64,000 nt of DNA from Psococerastis gibbosa. Its lineage: Eukaryota; Arthropoda; Insecta; Psocodea; Psocidae. Shown piece by piece: positions 52,678 through 64,000 of this stretch; position 1 is the first letter of the stretch, and every line of letters starts with the position of its first letter. Position numbers and translations under genes: made by a program. Below the pieces are notes generated by a model that was given only the letters and a program-made list of their open reading frames with translations, did no database searches and was not told where the DNA came from. The DNA lies in the NCBI GenBank assembly GCA_963971405.1, contig CAXART010000009.1:62001-126000 (forward strand), read 5' to 3'.

Positions 52678-55600
52678 TAGCTACATTTACACCGATGAAC
52701 ACGCAGGAACAATTGCTCAATGTTAAGTATAATACAATGAGCCAAAATAAGCCAAATTAAGACACCCTTATCACATCAAGACCTTTAAAAAAAATAATAT
52801 AAGTAAATAGCTATTTTTTTTATTCATGTCGAATGAATTTTTTTTAGCAACATTTAAACCGATGTACACGCAGGAGCAAGTGTTCAATGTTAAGTACAAT
52901 ACAATGAGCCTAAATAAGCAAAATTAAGACACCTATATCTTTTAAAGACCTTTAAAAAAAATAATATAAGTAAATAGCTATTTTTCTTATTCTTGTCGAT
53001 TGAATTTTTTTTAGCTACATTTACACCGATGAACACGCAGGAGCAATTGCTCAATGTTAAGTACAATACAATGAGCCAAAATAAGCAAAATTAAGACACC
53101 TATATCTTTTTAAAACCTTAAAAAAAAATAAAATAAGTAAATAGCTATTTTTCTTATTCTTGTCGAATGAATTTTTTTTAGCTACATCTACACCGATGAA
53201 CACGCAGGAGCAATTGTTTAATGTTAAGTACAATACAATGAGCCAAAATAAGCAAAATTAAGACACTCATATCATATCAAGACCTTTAAAAAAAAAAATA
53301 AGTATATAGCTATTTTTCTTATTCTTGTCGAATGAATTTTTTGTAGCTACATTTACACCGATGAACACGCAGGAGCAAGTGGCCAATGTTAAGTACAATA
53401 CAGTGAGCCTAAATAAGCAAAATTAAGACACCTATATCTTTATAAGACCTTTTAAAAAAATAAAATAAGTACATAGCTATTTTTCTTATTCTTGTCGAAT
53501 GAATTTTTTTTAGCTACATTTACACCGATGAACACGCAGGAACAATTTCTCAATGTTAATTACAATACATTGAGCCAAAATAAGCCAAATTAAGACACCC
53601 GTGTCATATCAAGACCTTTAAAAAAAATAAAATAAGTATTTAGCTAATTTTCTTATTCTTGTCGAATGAATTTTTTTTAGCTACATTTACACCGATGAAC
53701 ACGCAGGAGCAATTGCCCAATGTTAAGTACAATACAATGAGCCAAAATAAGCAAAATTTAGACACCAAAATCATATCAAGACCTTTAAAAAAAATAATAT
53801 AAGTAAATAGCTATTTTTTTTATTCTTGTCGAATGAATTTTTTTTAGCAACATTTAAACCGATGAACACGCAGGAGCAATTGCTCAATGTCAAGTACAAT
53901 ACAGTGAGCCAAAATAAGCAAAATTAAGACACCTATATCTTTTTAAAACCTTTAAAAAAATAAAATAAGTAAATAGCTATTTTTCTTATTCTTGTCGAAT
54001 GAATTTTTTTTAGCTACATTTACACCGATGAACACGCAGGAGCAATTGCTCAATGTTTATTACAATACAATGAGCCAACATAAGCCAAATTAAGACACCC
54101 GTGTCATATCAAGACCTTTAAAAAAAATAAAATAAGTAAATAGCTATTTTTCGTATTCTTGTCTAATGAATTTTTTGTAGCTACATTTACACCGATGAAC
54201 ACGCAGGAGCAAGTGGCCAATGTTAAGTACAATACAGTGAGCCTAAATAAGCAAAATTAAGACACCTATATCTTTATAAGACCTTTTAAAAAAATAAAAT
54301 AAGTAAATAGCTATTTTTCTTATTCTTGTCGAATGAATTTTTTTTAGCTACATTTACACCGATGAACACGCAGGAACAATTTCCCAATGTTAAGTACAAT
54401 ACATTGAGCCAAAATAAGCAAAATTAAAACACCTATATCTTTTTAAAACCTTTAAAAAAAATAAAATAAGTAAATAGCTATTTTTCTTATTCTTGTCGAA
54501 TGAATTTTTTTTAGCTACTTTTACACCGATGAACCCGCAGGAGCAATTGTTCAATGTTGAGTACAATACAATGAGCCAAAATAAGCAAAATTAAGACACC
54601 CTTATCATATCAAGACCTTTAAAAAAAATAAAATAAGTAAATAGCTATTTTTTTTATTCTTGTCGAATGAATTTTTTTTAGCAACATTTAAACCGATGTA
54701 CACGCAGGAGGAATTGTTTAATATCAAGTACAATACAATGAGCCAAAATAAGCAAAATTAAGACACCTACATCTTTTAGAAACCTTTAAAAAAATAAAAT
54801 AAGTAAATAGCTATTTTTCTTATTCTTGTCGAATGAATTTTTTTTAGCTACATTTACACCGATGAACACGCAGGAGCAATTTCTCAATGTTAAGTACAAT
54901 ACAATGAGCCAAAATAAGCCAAATTACGACACCCGTGTCATATCAAGACCTTAAAAAAAAAAAAAAAAGTATATAGCTATTTTTCTTATTCTTGTCGAAT
55001 GAATTTTTTGTAGCTACATTTACACCGATGAACACGCAGGAGCAAGTGGCCAATGTTAAGTACAATACAGTGAGCCTAAATAAGCAAAATTAAGACACCT
55101 ATATCTTTATAAGACCTTTTAAAAAAATAAAATAAGTAAATAGCTATTTTTCTTATTCTTGTCGAATGAATTTTTTTTAGCTACATTTACACCGATGAAC
55201 ACGCAGGAACAATTTCTCAATGTTAAGTACAATACAGTGAGCCTAAATAAGCAAAATTAAGACACCTATATCTTTATAAGACCTTTTAAAAAAATAAAAT
55301 AAGTAAATAGCTATTTTTCTTATTCTTGTCGAATGAATTTTATTTAGCTACATTTACACCGATGAACAATCAGGAGCAATTGCTCAATGTTTAGTTCAAT
55401 ACAATGAGCCAAAATAAATAAAATTAAGACACCGTTATCATATCAAGACCTTTAAAAAAAATAAAATAAGTAAATAGCTATTTTTTTTATTCTTGTCGAA
55501 TGAATTTTTTTAGCAACATTTAAACCGATGAACACGCAGGAGCAATTGCTCAATGTCAAGTACAATACAATGAGCCAAAATAAGCAAAATTAAGACACCT

Positions 55601-58342
55601 ATATCTTTTTAAAACCTTTAAAAAAATAAAATAAGTAAATAGCTATTTTTCTTATTCTTGTCGAATGAATTTTTTTTAGCTACATTTACACCGATGAACA
55701 CGCAGGAGCAATTGCTCAATGTTAATTACAATACATTGAGCCAAAATAAGCCAAATTAAGACACCCGTGTCATATCAAGACCTTTAAAAAAAATAAAATA
55801 AGTATTTAGCTAATTTTCTTATTCTTGTCGAATGAATTTTTTTTAGCTACATTTACACCGATGAACACGCAGGAGCAATTGCCCAATGTTAAGTACAATA
55901 CAATGAGCCAAAATAAGCAAAATTTAGACTCCAAAATCATATCAAGACCTTTAAAAAAAATAATATAAGTAAATAGCTATTTTTTTTATTCTTGTCGAAT
56001 GAATTTTTTTTAGCAACATTTAAACCGATGAACACGCAGGAGCAATTGCTCAATGTCAAGTACAATACAGTGAGCCAAAATAAGCAAAATTAAGACACCT
56101 ATATCTTTTTAAAACCTTTAAAAAAATAAAATAAGTAAATAGCTATTTTTCTTATTCTTGTCGAATGAATTTTTTTTAGCTACATTTACACCGATGAACA
56201 CGCAGGAGCAATTGCTCAATGTTTATTACAATACAATGAGCCAACATAAGCCAAATTAAGACACCCGTGTCATATCAAGACCTTTAAAAAAAATAAAATA
56301 AGTAAATAGCTATTTTTCGTATTCTTGTCTAATGAATTTTTTGTAGCTACATTTACACCGATGAACACGCAGGAGCAAGTGGTCAATGTTAAGTACAATA
56401 CAGTGAGCCTAAATAAGCATAACTAAGACACCTTTATCTTCTTAAGACCTTTAAAAAAAATAAAATAAGTAAATAGCTATTTTTCTTATTCTTGTCGAAT
56501 GAATTTTTTTTAGCTACATTTACACCGATGAACACGCAGGAACAATTGCTCAATGTTAAGTATAATACAATGAGCCAAAATAAGCCAAATTAAGACACCC
56601 TTATCACATCAAGACCTTTAAAAAAAATAATATAAGTAAATAGCTATTTTTTTTATTCATGTCGAATGAATTTTTTTTAGCAACATTTAAACCGATGTAC
56701 ACGCAGGAGCAAGTGTTCAATGTTAAGTACAATACAATGAGCCTAAATAAGCAAAATTAAGACACCTATATCTTTTAAAGACCTTTAAAAAAAATAATAT
56801 AAGTAAATAGCTATTTTTTTTATTCTTGTCGAATGAATTTTTTTTAGCAACATTTAAACCGATGAACACGCAGGAGCAATTGCTCAATGTCAAGTACAAT
56901 ACAATGAGCCAAAATAAGCAAAATTAAGACACCTATATCTTTTTAAAACCTTTAAAAAAATAAAATAAGTAAATAGCTATTTTTCTTATTCTTGTCGAAT
57001 GAATTTTTTTTAGCTACATTTACACCGATGAACACGCAGGAGCAATTGCCCAATGTTAAGTACAATACAATGAGCCAAAATAAGCAAAATTAAGACACCC
57101 TTATCATATCAAGACCTTTAAAAAAAATAAAATAAGTAAATAGCTATTTTTTTTATTCTTGTCGAATGAATTTTTTTTAGCAACATTTAAACCGATGTAC
57201 ACGCAGGAGGAATTGTTTAATATCAAGTACGATACAATGAGCCAAAATAAGCAAAATTAAGACACCTACATCTTTTAGAAACCTTTAAAAAAATAAAATA
57301 AGTAAATAGCTATTTTTCTTATTCATGTCGAATGAATTTTATTTAGCTACATTTACACCGATGAACAATCAGGAGCAATTGCTCAATAGTTAGTTCAATA
57401 CAATGAGCCAAAATAAATAAAATTAAGACACCGTTATCATATCAAGACCTTTAAAAAAAATAAAATAAGTAAATAGCTATTTTTTTTATTCTTGTCGAAT
57501 GAATTTTTTTAGCAACATTTAAACCGATGAACACGCAGGAGCAATTGCTCAATGTCAAGTACAATACACTGAGCCAAAATAAGCAAAATTAAGACACCTA
57601 TATCTTTTTAAAACCTTTAAAAAAATAAAATAAGTAAATAGCTATTTTTCCTATTCTTGTCGAATGAATTTTTTTTAGCTACATTTACACCGATGAACAC
57701 GCAGGAGCAATTGCCCAATGTTAAGTACAATACAATGAGCCAAAATAAGCCAAATTAAGACACCCCCGTCATATCAAGACCTTTAAAAAAAATAATATAA
57801 GTAAATAGCTATTTTTTTTATTCTTGTCGAATGAATTTTTTTTAGCAACATTTAAACCGATGAACACGCAGGAGCAATTGCTCAATGTCAAGTACAATAC
57901 AGTGAGCCAAAATAAGCAAAATTAAGACACCTATATCTTTTTAAAACCTTTAAAAAAATAAAATAAGTAAATAGCTATTTTTCTTATTCTTGTCGAATGA
58001 ATTTTTTTTAGCTACATTTACACCGATGAACACGCAGGAGCAATTGCTCAATGTTTATTACAATACAATGAGCCAACATAAGCCAAATTAAGACACCCGT
58101 GTCATATCAAGACCTTTAAAAAAAATAAAATAAGTAAATAGCTATTTTTCGTATTCTTGTCTAATGAATTTTTTGTAGCTACATTTACACCGATGAACAC
58201 GCAGGAGCAAGTGGTCAATGTTAAGTACAATACAGTGAGCCTAAATAAGCATAACTAAGACACCTTTATCTTCTTAAGACCTTTAAAAAAAATAAAATAA
58301 GTAAATAGCTATTTTTCTTATTCTTGTCGAATGAATTTTTTT
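52678..58342. repeat. 34-monomer HOR (5665 bp), copy E
   Basis: Full-length copy: GTCGATTGA at 52997 and next at 58662, GTACATAGC at 53471 and next at 59136, AACAATCAGG at 55365 and 57364. T at 55930 gives GACTCC as in B and D. It lacks the extra monomer of D. Confidence 0.92.
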
Positions 58343-61006
58343 TAGCTACATTTACACCGATGAACACGCAGGAACAATTGCTCAATGTTAAGTATAATAC
58401 AATGAGCCAAAATAAGCCAAATTAAGACACCCTTATCACATCAAGACCTTTAAAAAAAATAATATAAGTAAATAGCTATTTTTTTTATTCATGTCGAATG
58501 AATTTTTTTTAGCAACATTTAAACCGATGTACACGCAGGAGCAAGTGTTCAATGTTAAGTACAATACAATGAGCCTAAATAAGCAAAATTAAGACACCTA
58601 TATCTTTTAAAGACCTTTAAAAAAAATAATATAAGTAAATAGCTATTTTTCTTATTCTTGTCGATTGAATTTTTTTTAGCTACATTTACACCGATGAACA
58701 CGCAGGAGCAATTGCTCAATGTTAAGTACAATACAATGAGCCAAAATAAGCAAAATTAAGACACCTATATCTTTTTAAAACCTTAAAAAAAAATAAAATA
58801 AGTAAATAGCTATTTTTCTTATTCTTGTCGAATGAATTTTTTTTAGCTACATCTACACCGATGAACACGCAGGAGCAATTGTTTAATGTTAAGTACAATA
58901 CAATGAGCCAAAATAAGCAAAATTAAGACACTCATATCATATCAAGACCTTTAAAAAAAAAAATAAGTATATAGCTATTTTTCTTATTCTTGTCGAATGA
59001 ATTTTTTGTAGCTACATTTACACCGATGAACACGCAGGAGCAAGTGGCCAATGTTAAGTACAATACAGTGAGCCTAAATAAGCAAAATTAAGACACCTAT
59101 ATCTTTATAAGACCTTTTAAAAAAATAAAATAAGTACATAGCTATTTTTCTTATTCTTGTCGAATGAATTTTTTTTAGCTACATTTACACCGATGAACAC
59201 GCAGGAACAATTTCTCAATGTTAATTACAATACATTGAGCCAAAATAAGCCAAATTAAGACACCCGTGTCATATCAAGACCTTTAAAAAAAATAAAATAA
59301 GTATTTAGCTAATTTTCTTATTCTTGTCGAATGAATTTTTTTTAGCTACATTTACACCGATGAACACGCAGGAGCAATTGCCCAATGTTAAGTACAATAC
59401 AATGAGCCAAAATAAGCAAAATTTAGACACCAAAATCATATCAAGACCTTTAAAAAAAATAATATAAGTAAATAGCTATTTTTTTTATTCTTGTCGAATG
59501 AATTTTTTTTAGCAACATTTAAACCGATGAACACGCAGGAGCAATTGCTCAATGTCAAGTACAATACAGTGAGCCAAAATAAGCAAAATTAAGACACCTA
59601 TATCTTTTTAAAACCTTTAAAAAAATAAAATAAGTAAATAGCTATTTTTCTTATTCTTGTCGAATGAATTTTTTTTAGCTACATTTACACCGATGAACAC
59701 GCAGGAGCAATTGCTCAATGTTTATTACAATACAATGAGCCAACATAAGCCAAATTAAGACACCCGTGTCATATCAAGACCTTTAAAAAAAATAAAATAA
59801 GTAAATAGCTATTTTTCGTATTCTTGTCTAATGAATTTTTTGTAGCTACATTTACACCGATGAACACGCAGGAGCAAGTGGCCAATGTTAAGTACAATAC
59901 AGTGAGCCTAAATAAGCAAAATTAAGACACCTATATCTTTATAAGACCTTTTAAAAAAATAAAATAAGTAAATAGCTATTTTTCTTATTCTTGTCGAATG
60001 AATTTTTTTTAGCTACATTTACACCGATGAACACGCAGGAACAATTTCCCAATGTTAAGTACAATACATTGAGCCAAAATAAGCAAAATTAAAACACCTA
60101 TATCTTTTTAAAACCTTTAAAAAAAATAAAATAAGTAAATAGCTATTTTTCTTATTCTTGTCGAATGAATTTTTTTTAGCTACTTTTACACCGATGAACC
60201 CGCAGGAGCAATTGTTCAATGTTGAGTACAATACAATGAGCCAAAATAAGCAAAATTAAGACACCCTTATCATATCAAGACCTTTAAAAAAAATAAAATA
60301 AGTAAATAGCTATTTTTTTTATTCTTGTCGAATGAATTTTTTTTAGCAACATTTAAACCGATGTACACGCAGGAGGAATTGTTTAATATCAAGTACAATA
60401 CAATGAGCCAAAATAAGCAAAATTAAGACACCTACATCTTTTAGAAACCTTTAAAAAAATAAAATAAGTAAATAGCTATTTTTCTTATTCTTGTCGAATG
60501 AATTTTTTTTAGCTACATTTACACCGATGAACACGCAGGAGCAATTTCTCAATGTTAAGTACAATACAATGAGCCAAAATAAGCCAAATTACGACACCCG
60601 TGTCATATCAAGACCTTAAAAAAAAAAAAAAAAGTATATAGCTATTTTTCTTATTCTTGTCGAATGAATTTTTTGTAGCTACATTTACACCGATGAACAC
60701 GCAGGAGCAAGTGGCCAATGTTAAGTACAATACAGTGAGCCTAAATAAGCAAAATTAAGACACCTATATCTTTATAAGACCTTTTAAAAAAATAAAATAA
60801 GTAAATAGCTATTTTTCTTATTCTTGTCGAATGAATTTTTTTTAGCTACATTTACACCGATGAACACGCAGGAACAATTTCTCAATGTTAAGTACAATAC
60901 AGTGAGCCTAAATAAGCAAAATTAAGACACCTATATCTTTATAAGACCTTTTAAAAAAATAAAATAAGTAAATAGCTATTTTTCTTATTCTTGTCGAATG
61001 AATTTT
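58343..61006. repeat. 34-monomer HOR, copy F, cut short (16 monomers)
   Basis: Follows copy E at offset 5665 until 61006. At 61007 T8 continues where E has TATTTAGC (A at 55342). The array then matches 28625-31675. The two parents overlap over 60950-61006, which marks the exchange tract. Confidence 0.88.
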
Positions 61007-64000
61007 TTTTAGCTACATTTACACCGATGAACACGCAGGAGCAATTGCCCAATGTTAAGTACAATACAATGAGCCAAAATAAGCAAAACTAAGACACCTA
61101 TATCTTTTTAAAACCTTAAAAAAAAATAAAATAAGTAAATAGCTATTTTTCTTATTCTTGTCGAATGAATTTTTTTTAGCTACATCTACACCGATGAACA
61201 CGCAGGAGCAATTGTTTAATGTTAAGTACAATACAATGAGCCAAAATAAGCAAAATTAAGACACTCATATCATATCAAGACCTTTAAAAAAAAAATAAGT
61301 ATATAGCTATTTTTCTTATTCTTGTCGAATGAATTTTTTGTAGCTACATTTACACCGATGAACACGCAGGAGCAAGTGGCCAATGTTAAGTACAATACAG
61401 TGAGCCTAAATAAGCAAAATTAAGACACCTATATCTTTATAAGACCTTTTAAAAAAATAAAATAAGTAAATAGCTATTTTTCTTATTCTTGTCGAATGAA
61501 TTTTTTTTAGCTACATTTACACCGACGAACACAGACAAACATTTCTCAATGTTTAGTACAATACATTGAGCCAAAATAAGCAAAATTAAGACACCTTTAT
61601 CTTTTAAAAACCTTTAAAAAAAATAAAATAAGTAAATAGCTATTTTTCTTATTCTTGTCGAATGAATTTTTTTTTAGCTACATTTACACCGATGAACACG
61701 CAGGAGCAATTGTTCAATGTTAAGTACAATACAATGAGCCAAAATAAGCAAAATTTAGACACCCTTATCATATCAAGACCTTTAAAGAAAATAAAATAAG
61801 TAAATAGCTATTTTTTTTATTCTTGTCGAATGAATTTTTTTTAGCAACATTTAAACCGATGTACACGCAGAAGCAATTGTTTAATATCAAGTACGATACA
61901 ATGAGCCAAAATAAGCAAAATTAAGACACCTATATCTTTTTAAAACCTTTAAAAAAATAAAATAAGTAAATAGCTATTTTTCTTATTCTTGTCGAATGAA
62001 TTTTTTTTAGCTACATTTACACCGATGAACACGCAGGAGCAATTGCTCAATGTTAATTACAATACATTGAGCCAAAATAAGCCAAATTAAGACACCCGTG
62101 TCATATCAAGACCTTTAAAAAAAATAAAATAAGTATTTAGCTAATTTTCTTATTCTTGTCGAATGAATTTTTTTTAGCTACATTTACACCGATGAACACG
62201 CAGGAGCAATTGCCCAATGTTAAGTACAATACAATGAGCCAAAATAAGCAAAATTTAGACACCAAAATCATATCAAGACCTTTAAAAAAAATAATATAAG
62301 TAAATAGCTATTTTTTTTATTCTTGTCGAATGAATTTTTTTTAGCAACATTTAAACCGATGAACACGCAGGAGCAATTGCTCAATGTCAAGTACAATACA
62401 GTGAGCCAAAATAAGCAAAATTAAGACACCTATATCTTTTTAAAACCTTTAAAAAAATAAAATAAGTAAATAGCTATTTTTCTTATTCTTGTCGAATGAA
62501 TTTTTTTTCGCTACATTTACACCGATGAACACGCAGGAGCAATTGCTCAATGTTTATTACAATACAATGAGCCAACATAAGCCAAATTAAGACACCCGTG
62601 TCATATCAAGACCTTTAAAAAAAATAAAATAAGTAAATAGCTATTTTTCGTATTCTTGTCTAATGAATTTTTTGTAGCTACATTTACACCGATGAACACG
62701 CAGGAGCAAGTGGTCAATGTTAAGTACAATACAGTGAGCCTAAATAAGCATAACTAAGACACCTTTATCTTCTTAAGACCTTTAAAAAAAATAAAATAAG
62801 TAAATAGCTATTTTTCTTATTCTTGTCGAATGAATTTTTTTTAGCTACATTTACACCGATGAACACGCAGGAACAATTGCTCAATGTTAAGTATAATACA
62901 ATGAGCCAAAATAAGCCAAATTAAGACACCCTTATCACATCAAGACCTTTAAAAAAAATAATATAAGTAAATAGCTATTTTTTTTATTCATGTCGAATGA
63001 ATTTTTTTTAGCAACATTTAAACCGATGTACACGCAGGAGCAAGTGTTCAATGTTAAGTACAATACAATGAGCCTAAATAAGCAAAATTAAGACACCTAT
63101 ATCTTTTAAAGACCTTTAAAAAAAATAATATAAGTAAATAGCTATTTTTTTTATTCTTGTCGAATGAATTTTTTTTAGCAACATTTAAACCGATGAACAC
63201 GCAGGAGCAATTGCTCAATGTCAAGTACAATACAATGAGCCAAAATAAGCAAAATTAAGACACCTATATCTTTTTAAAACCTTTAAAAAAATAAAATAAG
63301 TAAATAGCTATTTTTCTTATTCTTGTCGAATGAATTTTTTTTAGCTACATTTACACCGATGAACACGCAGGAGCAATTGCCCAATGTTAAGTACAATACA
63401 ATGAGCCAAAATAAGCAAAATTAAGACACCCTTATCATATCAAGACCTTTAAAAAAAATAAAATAAGTAAATAGCTATTTTTTTTATTCTTGTCGAATGA
63501 ATTTTTTTTAGCAACATTTAAACCGATGTACACGCAGGAGGAATTGTTTAATATCAAGTACGATACAATGAGCCAAAATAAGCAAAATTAAGACACCTAC
63601 ATCTTTTAGAAACCTTTAAAAAAATAAAATAAGTAAATAGCTATTTTTCTTATTCATGTCGAATGAATTTTATTTAGCTACATTTACACCGATGAACAAT
63701 CAGGAGCAATTGCTCAATAGTTAGTTCAATACAATGAGCCAAAATAAATAAAATTAAGACACCGTTATCATATCAAGACCTTTAAAAAAAATAAAATAAG
63801 TAAATAGCTATTTTTTTTATTCTTGTCGAATGAATTTTTTTAGCAACATTTAAACCGATGAACACGCAGGAGCAATTGCTCAATGTCAAGTACAATACAC
63901 TGAGCCAAAATAAGCAAAATTAAGACACCTATATCTTTTTAAAACCTTTAAAAAAATAAAATAAGTAAATAGCTATTTTTCCTATTCTTGTCGAATGAAT
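60950..64000. repeat. Second copy of segment 28625-31675 (offset 32,325)
   Basis: Shares GCAAAACTAAG (61083), the 10-A run, CGACGAAC (61523), the rare CGCTACATTT (62509) and AACAATCAGG (63695) with the earlier segment. I saw one substitution, G at 61787 (TTTAAAGAAAAT). The match runs to the window end, so its true right border is not visible. Confidence 0.9.

Larger units (their letters stand above)
1..64000. repeat. Satellite DNA array, ~167-bp monomer, fills the window
   Basis: The landmark GATGAACACGCAGG (or its GATGTACACGCAGG variant) recurs every 165-168 bp from the first line to the last, for example at 41, 208, 375, 542 and 707, always on the plus strand. About 384 monomers fit. Length differences come mostly from A and T homopolymers. 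G+C is about 27% in a typical monomer. No stretch of unique sequence, transposon, inversion or gene interrupts the array, so every gene-free interval here holds only this satellite. Since 167 is not a multiple of three, any reading frame shifts at each monomer and meets stops quickly. Monomer size close to nucleosomal repeat length plus multi-level HORs point by analogy to a eukaryotic centromere or pericentromere. Location and species are inference; the family was not recognised. Confidence 0.98.

Noticed and set aside
1..64000. CRISPR array
   Set aside because: Regular repeats are present, but there are no unique spacers; the whole 167-bp unit is repeated, with no cas genes.
1..64000. tRNA, 5S rRNA or RNA polymerase III box derivation of the monomer
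   Set aside because: No convincing A box or B box and no cloverleaf or 5S-like sequence was found on either strand.
1..64000. Transposon, retrotransposon or LTR tandem origin
   Set aside because: No coding remnants, target-site duplications, terminal inverted or long terminal repeats; the only periodic unit is the short monomer and its HORs.
1..64000. Telomeric or subtelomeric repeat
   Set aside because: No short G-rich telomeric repeat tracts occur; isolated TTTAG or TTAGG-like words are not in tandem.

Overview
The whole 64,000-base window is one uninterrupted, head-to-tail satellite DNA array. The monomer is about 167 bp (usually 165-168) and about 27% G+C by hand count of a typical unit. 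Roughly 384 monomers fit, all in the same orientation. I see no protein-coding gene, RNA gene, transposable element, inversion or unique sequence on either strand. A nucleosome-sized, AT-rich monomer in a long array with layered higher-order repeats (HORs) is typical of eukaryotic centromeric or pericentromeric heterochromatin. I do not recognise the satellite family and cannot name the organism from this sequence.

Monomer anatomy, using 841-1007 as reference: a TCGAATGA box, a T8 tract, TAGCTACATTTACACC, a highly conserved GATGAACACGCAGG box, a variable box (CAATTGCTC and many alternatives), a dyad ending in GAGCC, an AAGACACC box, a poly-A stretch, a palindrome centred on TAGCTA, and a T tract. 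There are two broad monomer types. The common type reads TAGCTACATTTACACC. A second type reads AGCAACATTTAAACC and is usually preceded by T8 before ATTC.

Layout: (1) 1-4340 is a mosaic of shuffled monomer types with a small dimer repeat at 758-1447. (2) 4341-10893 is three copies of a 13-monomer, 2167-bp HOR. (3) That block sits inside a 63-monomer, 10,500-bp segment that is tandemly duplicated almost without change (4736-26001). (4) 24614-28219 is an 11-monomer, 1832-bp tandem pair. (5) 28220-33016 is a mosaic that includes the most divergent monomers of the window (about 31,800-32,500). (6) 33017-61006 is six copies of a 34-monomer, 5665-bp HOR: A and B full, C lacking 19 monomers, D with one extra monomer, E full, F cut short. 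(7) 60950-64000 repeats 28625-31675 at a distance of 32,325 bp.

Taken together the window records satellite evolution by repeated unequal exchange or gene conversion at many scales (1, 2, 11, 13, 34 and 63 monomers). Every breakpoint I located keeps the monomer phase. The most interesting points are the nested HORs with shared private variants that allow copy genealogy, the in-phase deletion and insertion in copies C and D, a possible ~32-33 kb super-period, and dyad or palindromic elements in each monomer, one with a paired substitution. Coordinates of repeat edges were derived by comparing marker variants by eye and could be off by a few bases.
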